A stretch of DNA of 64,000 nt, taken from the NCBI GenBank assembly GCA_036927565.1, contig JAYESD010000001.1, positions 15,376,001 to 15,440,000 on the forward strand. The letters run 5' to 3'. The notes under the pieces are model-generated. The model did not search any database, was not told the DNA's origin, and worked only from the letters and a program-made list of their open reading frames with translations. The DNA comes from Tuctoria greenei. Lineage: Eukaryota > Streptophyta > Magnoliopsida > Poales > Poaceae. The position numbers and the translations under genes were made by a program. Positions 58,797 to 64,000 of this stretch are shown here, in pieces (within the stretch, counting starts at the first letter, position 1; each line of letters begins with the position of its first letter).

Positions 58797-61525
58797 ATGG
58801 CGTCAAAGAAGGGTAAGAAGGTGCCGACGACGAGGGGGTTCTACCCCTCTAGACCTGAGGACGCTTTCGTTGGTGCCTCGTCGACTGGCAGCAGGCGCTC
58901 TCAGCTGCTGGGGCACGTTCAGACCAGCTCAAGAGCTTCGTCACAGGTAAATGTCACTCGTTTTTGACAAATTCTTTAAATTCAAATTCACATTAAACTT
59001 ACTTATGAATCATTTGAATGTTGTAGTCCTCACCGGCTGACTCAGAGGCTGCGGCGCCTTCGGTGAGCCAGCCCTCGGCGAGGCAACCCTCGGCGAGGCA
59101 GCCTCGGCCAACCAGCCCTCGGCGAGGCAGCCATCGGCGAGTCAGCCCTCGGCGAGCCAGCCCTCGGCCAGCCAGCCCCCGGCTGACGATGAGTTTGTTC
59201 CTGAGGCCTTTGACTCGGCTGGTGAGGAGCCGTCTGGGTCACCTGACGTGGCGCCCCAGCAGACGCGGAGGACGAGGAGGACTCACTTTGTCAGTCCTCC
59301 CGCGGTCCCTTCACAGAGGACCGTTATTCGTCCAGTTGGAGACAGGTAATAAAAATTATAGTTTTCAATTTTAGTTTCTTTTGATTACTTAAGTAATGAA
59401 TGAATGAATAAATATCTTACAGGGCTTGGAACGACTTGTCTTTCACCGGTGAGAAACACCAAAGACCGGTGAACGGTGTCCTCGGGTCTATAGTGCGTTT
59501 GCACAATCCCGGGGTCATCGACGGGGTGCCTGCTCTTTCGTGGGAGGACTACGCACACGTCCATCACCAGGAGCACGGCAACCTTCAGGAGGCCGTATGG
59601 GCCGATTTTATGGTAAGTATGTTAAAAAAGTTTCTAAGTTACAACTCTTAAACTCTTTTAGTGAACATCTCTTCAATATATTCTTTATCGCAGGCAAGAT
59701 ATACTTTAGAGGACCCGAACGATCGTCGCATGTTTGAGGATGCGAGGCGAGTGTTTCACTTCAACGCTGCCAAGGCGCTTCGACAAGCTTTGTCGAACGC
59801 CCGTGTTCAAAATATTAATGAGCACTTGAAGGCGAACCAGCAGCACGTGTTACATTTCCGGCAAGAAAGCGAGAGGCACCTGACGGAGGAGGAGTACGCG
59901 CAGGTACGTGGAGTGTAGTAAGTATTTTTTTTCTGATAATGTCCTCGATGGTACTTTTAATGACTTCGAACTATGTGCAGGGCCACGTGAGCTGGTTGCA
60001 GGGTCGGACCGATGCATTTCGGGCCCTTTGTCGCTACTGGGCTAGCGACGAGTTTAAAGCTAAGTCTGAGAAGGCTCGAGACTGCAGAGGGGTGGAGGGG
60101 AAGAGCAGGCACGGGCAAGATAACCACTTGCGTTTAGCTAAACGCATGGTAAGTGTGTGTAACTTATGTTTATATATTAATAATATATTGTTCGTACTAA
60201 CACGTATTGACAGGAGCGCGAGACGGGGGTGCCGCCCACCCCTGCTGAGGTTTGGAAGAGAGGTCACAGGGACCCTTCTCAGCCGACGGGGTGCAGTCAG
60301 GCTGCAGCCGAGCGTTTGGTAAGTTTATAAATCATTCATATTAAATATAACTATATAGATTGTTGAACTTACACGATTTTATTGTTTTGCAGGCTAAGTA
60401 CGGGGAGGAGGCTAGGAAGATACACGGCGAGGATTTCGATTGGGAACGTCAACCGATCGATCCTCAAACCGCGTATGCAACCGGTGGTGGAAAAGCACAC
60501 GGAAGGTGAGTTTGCAAGTCATTTTATCGTTTTCAATTCAAAGTATTCAAGATATTTCAATTTCATATTACTGACTCTCTTTTTTATAGGCTCGCCATAT
60601 TCGACGGAGTTGTTGACTCGAGGGCGGGTAGACCTGCGAGAGGCAGCTCCACGCAGGCTTCGGGCACGAGAGGTCGCCGCGTGTCGTAGAGGGACATTGA
60701 GATGCAGTCCCTCCGAGAAACTGTAGAAGAAAACGAAAGGCGACATGAGGAGGAAAGGAGGGCGATGGAGGCCACGATCCAAACCCAAACAGCAGCGTTG
60801 GCGCAGATGCGGGAAGCAATGGAGGTAACAAAATAAAAATTAAAATTCTCATTAATTCAGCGTAAATGACTTACTAATAGGTAGCATTTAATGTTTGCAA
60901 TGACAGGCCATCACTCGGGCGCAGGGTCTGGGAATCCAGCTACTGGTACTACCACCGGTCCTCCCAGGCGATCCTTTTTCAGCGGGTCAGGTAAGTTTCT
61001 ATGTAATCCTTCTTCTCCAGCGTAATAAGATTGAGATAGATGAAAGAGAGAGATAGTTAGATAGAAGAAAATAATTGAGATAGAAGAAAGAAAGAGATAG
61101 AAGAAAGGGAGACAGAAGAAAGAGTGAAAGATAGATAGAGTAGGATGGGAATGAAGAGAGAGTAAGATGTAGATGGAGATAGAGAGAGGGGAAGATAGAG
61201 GGAGGGAGATGTAGATGGAGATAGAGGGAGGAAGATAGAGGGAAAAGGATAGCAATAGAGAGACAGAGTGAGAAAGAAAGATAGAGTGAGAGACAAAGAG
61301 AGAAATGAAAAGAGAGAGGAAGAGAGGGTGATATAGATGAAGATAGAGGGAGAGGGAGGGAGAGAGATGTTGATGCATTTATATTCTAACTCTAAGTTTT
61401 ATTAATTGCAGGGATCCGCGACGGCTGCACAAACGCCGTCGCCTTCGCTACCGCCGCCTGGAATGAGGCGCGACGACGACGACTTTGACTTCGGAGGTGG
61501 CTCCGGAGGTCAGATGGGCGAGTGA
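58797..61525 (+). pseudogene. tnpA: TNPA-like (Transposase_24) gene of CACTA element, ten exons, two lesions
   Basis: It starts 90 bp after tnp2. Exons with GT-AG borders and matching phases: 58797-58946, 59027-59345, 59423-59612, 59694-59903, 59981-60148, 60214-60318, 60393-60505, 60590-60824, 60907-60990, 61412-61525. Exon 6-8 sequence has the conserved 'PPTPAEVWKRGHRD', 'YGEEARKIHGEDFDWER' and 'AYATGGGKAHGR' of the plant Ptta/En/Spm (Transposase_24) family. Exon 8 ends in a coiled-coil-like Glu/Arg stretch. Lesions: one base is missing in a 15-bp tandem repeat of exon 2 (near 59101), as exon 3 onward fits only with it restored, and TAG 60687-60689 interrupts exon 8. TNPA-like proteins bind the subterminal repeats and help TNP2. 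Exon borders are inferred. Confidence 0.75.
61030..61375 (+). repeat. GA-rich microsatellite tract in intron 9 of tnpA-like gene
   Basis: Irregular gagatagaagaaag / agagagggag repeats on the plus strand. The minus-strand ORFs here (Ser/Leu/Phe/Tyr-rich, 60911-61378) are translation of the repeat and not genes. Confidence 0.85.
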
Positions 61526-62172
61526 GCCCTTTTATCTACTTTGTTGATGACGATGTGAGATGTATCGGAATTTTAGTTTGTGATTGTGATGATGTTTGTG
61601 TATGCTGTGTATATATTGTGTATATTGTGTTTGTTGTGATTCTGGCCATCGAGCCGGGTAGTATTTTCTGTTTTAAAAAAAAATAAAAAACCTTATTTGC
61701 GACGGCTTTTTATACAGTACCGTCGCAAATAAGGGTACAAGCCGTCGCAATTAAACCACTTTTATTTGCGACGGCCCGGCCGTCGCAAATAGCGTAGTGG
61801 GTCCCGGAGGAGGACACGTGGGCCCTGTCCAGTGAACTTATTTGCGACGGCCCGGCCGTCGCAAATAGAGGCCCTTAATTGAGACGGCCTGGCCGTCGCA
61901 AATAAGCATTAATTGCGACGGCTAAGCCGTCGCAAATAATTCTGCGGGGCCACCAGCCCGCAGCAATAACTTGCGACGGCCTCTCCCAGCCGTCGCAAAT
62001 AAGATTATTTACGACGGTGGCCGTCGCAAATAAGCTTATTTGCGACGACGTACTTGCGACGGCCAGAAGCCGTCGCAAATAAGGAAAAACATCGCAAATA
62101 GCTTATTTGCGACGGCATTTGGCTTATTTGCGACGGCCCCGGCCATCGCAAATCGTCGGGATTCCTGTAGTG
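61526..62172 (+). repeat. 3' end and right subterminal repeats of CACTA element
   Basis: 61526-61690 is a short 3' untranslated stretch with an 'aaaaaaaaataaaaaa' run. 61691-62150 holds more than twenty 'tttgcgacggc' / 'gccgtcgcaaata' copies, many as head-to-head pairs that form small palindromes. It ends 'gggattcctgtagtg' at 62172, the complement of the CACTACAGG terminus. Confidence 0.9.
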
Positions 62173-64000
62173 ATGCTTGGACTTTGTTTCTAGGTGACAA
62201 GGGTGAAACTCCGGAAGTCTTCAAGACCTTTGCTAAACGTGCTCAAAGGGAATTTCAACTTCCCATCATCAAGGTCCAGAGTGACAACGGCACCGAGTTC
62301 AAGAACTACAACATTGGGGAGTGGTGTGATCGTGAAGGCGTGAAGCATGAGTTTTCGGCCACATACACCCCTCAACAAAATGGTGTCGTTGAAAGGAAGA
62401 ACAAGACTCTCATCACCCTTGCTAGAGCAATGCTTGATGACTATGGCATGTCAGAGAAGTTTTGGGCCGAAGCAATCAACACGGTGTGCCATGCCGCTAA
62501 TAGGGTCTATCTTCATCGACTACTTCAAAAGACCCCATATGAGCTCCTCATTGGGAGAAAGCCCAACATCTCCTACTTCCGAGTCTTCGGGTGCAAGTGC
62601 TACATCTACCGCAAGAAAAGGCTCGGTAAGCTTGAAAGAAGGTGTGATGTTGGTATCTTTCTTGGTTATGCGTCAAACTCAAAAGCATATCGAGTATTCA
62701 ACCAAACCTTCGGGTTAGTTGAAGAAAGTTGTGATGTTGAGTTTGATGAGACTAATGGCTCCCAAGAGGAGAGTTTTGGTCATGATGATATAGATGATGA
62801 GCCTCTACGAGAAGCTATGAAGAACATGACCATTGGAGACATCAAGCCCGAAGTTGAGGAGAACCATGATCAAGGGGGAGCATCAAGTTCCAACATCAAC
62901 ACCTCCATGGCGCCTCAAGTTGATGAAGAAGAAGAAAAAGATGATCCATTGCCAATGCAAGATTCACAAGCCACACAACATCAACAAGAAGAAGAAGAAG
63001 TCCAAGATCAAGTCCAACCACAAGACGAGCAAGATGCTTCACCACCGCCAAGTGCTTCACAATCACTTATGAGGCATGGACACATCTCCAAGGCGCATCC
63101 GATTGATCAAATCATCAAAAGTCCGTCACAGGGAGTAAGTACTCGTTCTCGCCATGTCGCTTCGTTTTGTGAGCACTCGTTTGTTTCGTGTGTAGAACCC
63201 ACTCATATAGAGGAAGCACTCCAAGATCCAAATTGGGTGATGGCCATGCAAGAAGAACTCAACAACTTCACCCGCAATGAAGTTTGGGTGTTGGAGGAGC
63301 GACCCAAGGACAAGAACGTCATCGGAACGAAGTGGGTGTACCGCAACAAGCAAGACGAGAATGGCATTGTGGTCCGCAACAAGGCAAGACTTGTGTCCAA
63401 GGGTTTCTCACAAGTTGAAGGACTAGACTTTGGAGAAACATTCGCTCCGGTCGCTCGGTTAGAAGCTATTCGTATACTCCTTGCTTTTGCTTCGCATCAC
63501 AATATAATGCTTTATCAAATGGATGTTAAAAGTGCCTTTCTTAATGGTTATATTAACGAGCTTGTTTATGTTGAGCAACCTCCCGGGTTTGAAGATCCGA
63601 GGAATCCTAATCATGTGTATAGGTTACACAAGGCGCTCTACAGGCTCAAGCAAGCACCTAGGGCGTGGTATGAACGTCTAAGGGATTTCTTGGTCATGCA
63701 AGGATTCAAGATCGGGAGAGTGGACACTACACTCTTCACCAAGGACATCGACGGGGATTTATTTATTTGTCAAATTTATGTCGATGATATTATTTTTGGC
63801 TCAACTAACAAATCTCTTAGCCATGAGTTTGGCACCATAATGTCTAGGGAATTCGAGATGTCAATGATTGGAGAGCTCAACTTCTTCCTTGGATTTCAAA
63901 TCAAGCAACTTCAAGAGGGGACCTTCATCTACCAAGAGAAGTACACCAAGGACCTCTTGAAGAAATTTGAGATGGGAGATTGTAGCTCAAGAAGTACTCC
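62173..64000 (+). mobile_element. SIRE-type copia element 3, pol fragment running off the window
   Basis: The sequence begins abruptly at the CACTA right end with 'atgcttggactttg' and matches SIRE-1 from 46574 on with only scattered differences. Its upstream half (LTR, gag, protease, start of integrase) is not in the window. Confidence 0.9.
62175..64000 (+). CDS. pol: Pol of SIRE-3, partial (integrase core to reverse transcriptase)
   Basis: A partial reading frame from 62175 to the window end without a stop. It matches residues 118 onward of the SIRE-1 pol frame. Visible: 'VQSDNGTEF' (integrase second Asp), 'QQNGVVERKNK' (Glu), 'GTKWVYRNK', 'QMDVKSAFLNG', and the Y-V-D-D box near 63777-63790. 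Differences from SIRE-1 include a 3-bp deletion near 63177 ('gagcactcg' against 'gagcactactcg') and single substitutions. The integrase first Asp and zinc motif lie on the missing side of the CACTA element. Confidence 0.88.

Larger units (their letters stand above)
52413..62172 (+). mobile_element. CACTA (En/Spm-type) transposon, left terminus missing
   Basis: About 9.76 kb. The right end, read inward on the minus strand, starts CACTACAGGAATCCCG, a typical CACTA terminal inverted repeat, followed by a dense array of 'tttgcgacggc' and its complement. The left end has the same subterminal array from 52413 but no CACTACAGG; env-position ORF sequence runs straight into 'accatttgcgacggc'. Inside are a TNP2-type transposase gene and a TNPA-like gene, both on the plus strand. 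The right flank is SIRE pol sequence, not the sequence on the left, so there is no target duplication. Confidence 0.9.

Noticed and set aside
60911..61378. 155-codon Ser/Leu/Phe-rich frame that looks like a membrane protein
   Set aside because: It is the complement of a GA-rich microsatellite in an intron.
61691..62150. Regularly spaced short repeats resembling a CRISPR-like array
   Set aside because: They are CACTA subterminal repeats in both orientations with irregular spacing, in a plant genome.

Overview
The window is plant nuclear DNA, almost certainly from a grass (Poaceae). It consists wholly of nested transposable elements. I find no host gene, tRNA, rRNA or CRISPR array. The grass assignment rests on the families present: SIRE-type Ty1/copia, chromodomain Ty3/gypsy with 2.8-4.3 kb LTRs, a TNP2-type CACTA transposon with a 'gcgacggc' subterminal array, and GC-rich Pro/Ala leader sequences. 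I cannot name the species.

Layout from left to right. (1) 1-2261 is the 3' part of a Ty3/gypsy LTR (family 'A', plus strand, cut by the window edge). (2) 2262-3845 and 18129-18164 are the 5' LTR, primer-binding site and broken gag of a copia element ('SIRE-2'). (3) 3846-18123 is a complete but degenerate Ty3/gypsy element ('C', plus strand) inserted in the SIRE-2 gag with target duplication ATCAC. (4) 18165-21782 and 37505-37734 belong to a second gypsy element ('A', minus strand), also inserted in the SIRE-2 gag. (5) 21783-37499 is a third gypsy element ('B', minus strand) inserted in the integrase of A with target duplication CAATT. It carries an extra reading frame upstream of gag. (6) 37735-52412 is a SIRE-type copia element ('SIRE-1', plus strand) inserted in A. 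Its gag is intact, its pol has one stop codon, and an env-position ORF has three TAG stops. (7) 38183-42760 is a gag-only, non-autonomous LTR element (TR-GAG type) inserted in the 5' LTR of SIRE-1 with target duplication AGTTT. (8) 52413-62172 is a CACTA transposon. Its TNP2-type transposase gene assembles from three exons into an uninterrupted frame. Its second gene, TNPA-like with ten exons, has two lesions. The right terminus is intact and the left terminal inverted repeat is missing. (9) 62173-64000 is part of the pol of another, almost identical SIRE copy, which runs off the window.

Target duplications and interrupted reading frames give the order of events. SIRE-2 is the oldest. C and A landed in it, B and SIRE-1 landed in A, and the TR-GAG element landed in SIRE-1. 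The LTR pairs agree: about ten differences in 912 bp for TR-GAG, against several percent plus large indels for B and C. The one place the nesting fails is near 52412. There the SIRE-1 tail meets the CACTA subterminal repeats without a CACTA end, while the intact right end lies in a different SIRE copy. That points to a rearrangement or a misassembly.

Most reading frames in the LTRs, leaders and GC-rich stretches are chance ORFs and are not listed as genes. Intact coding capacity is limited to SIRE-1 gag, most of SIRE-1 pol, the TR-GAG gag ORF, the visible part of SIRE-3 pol and the TNP2 transposase.
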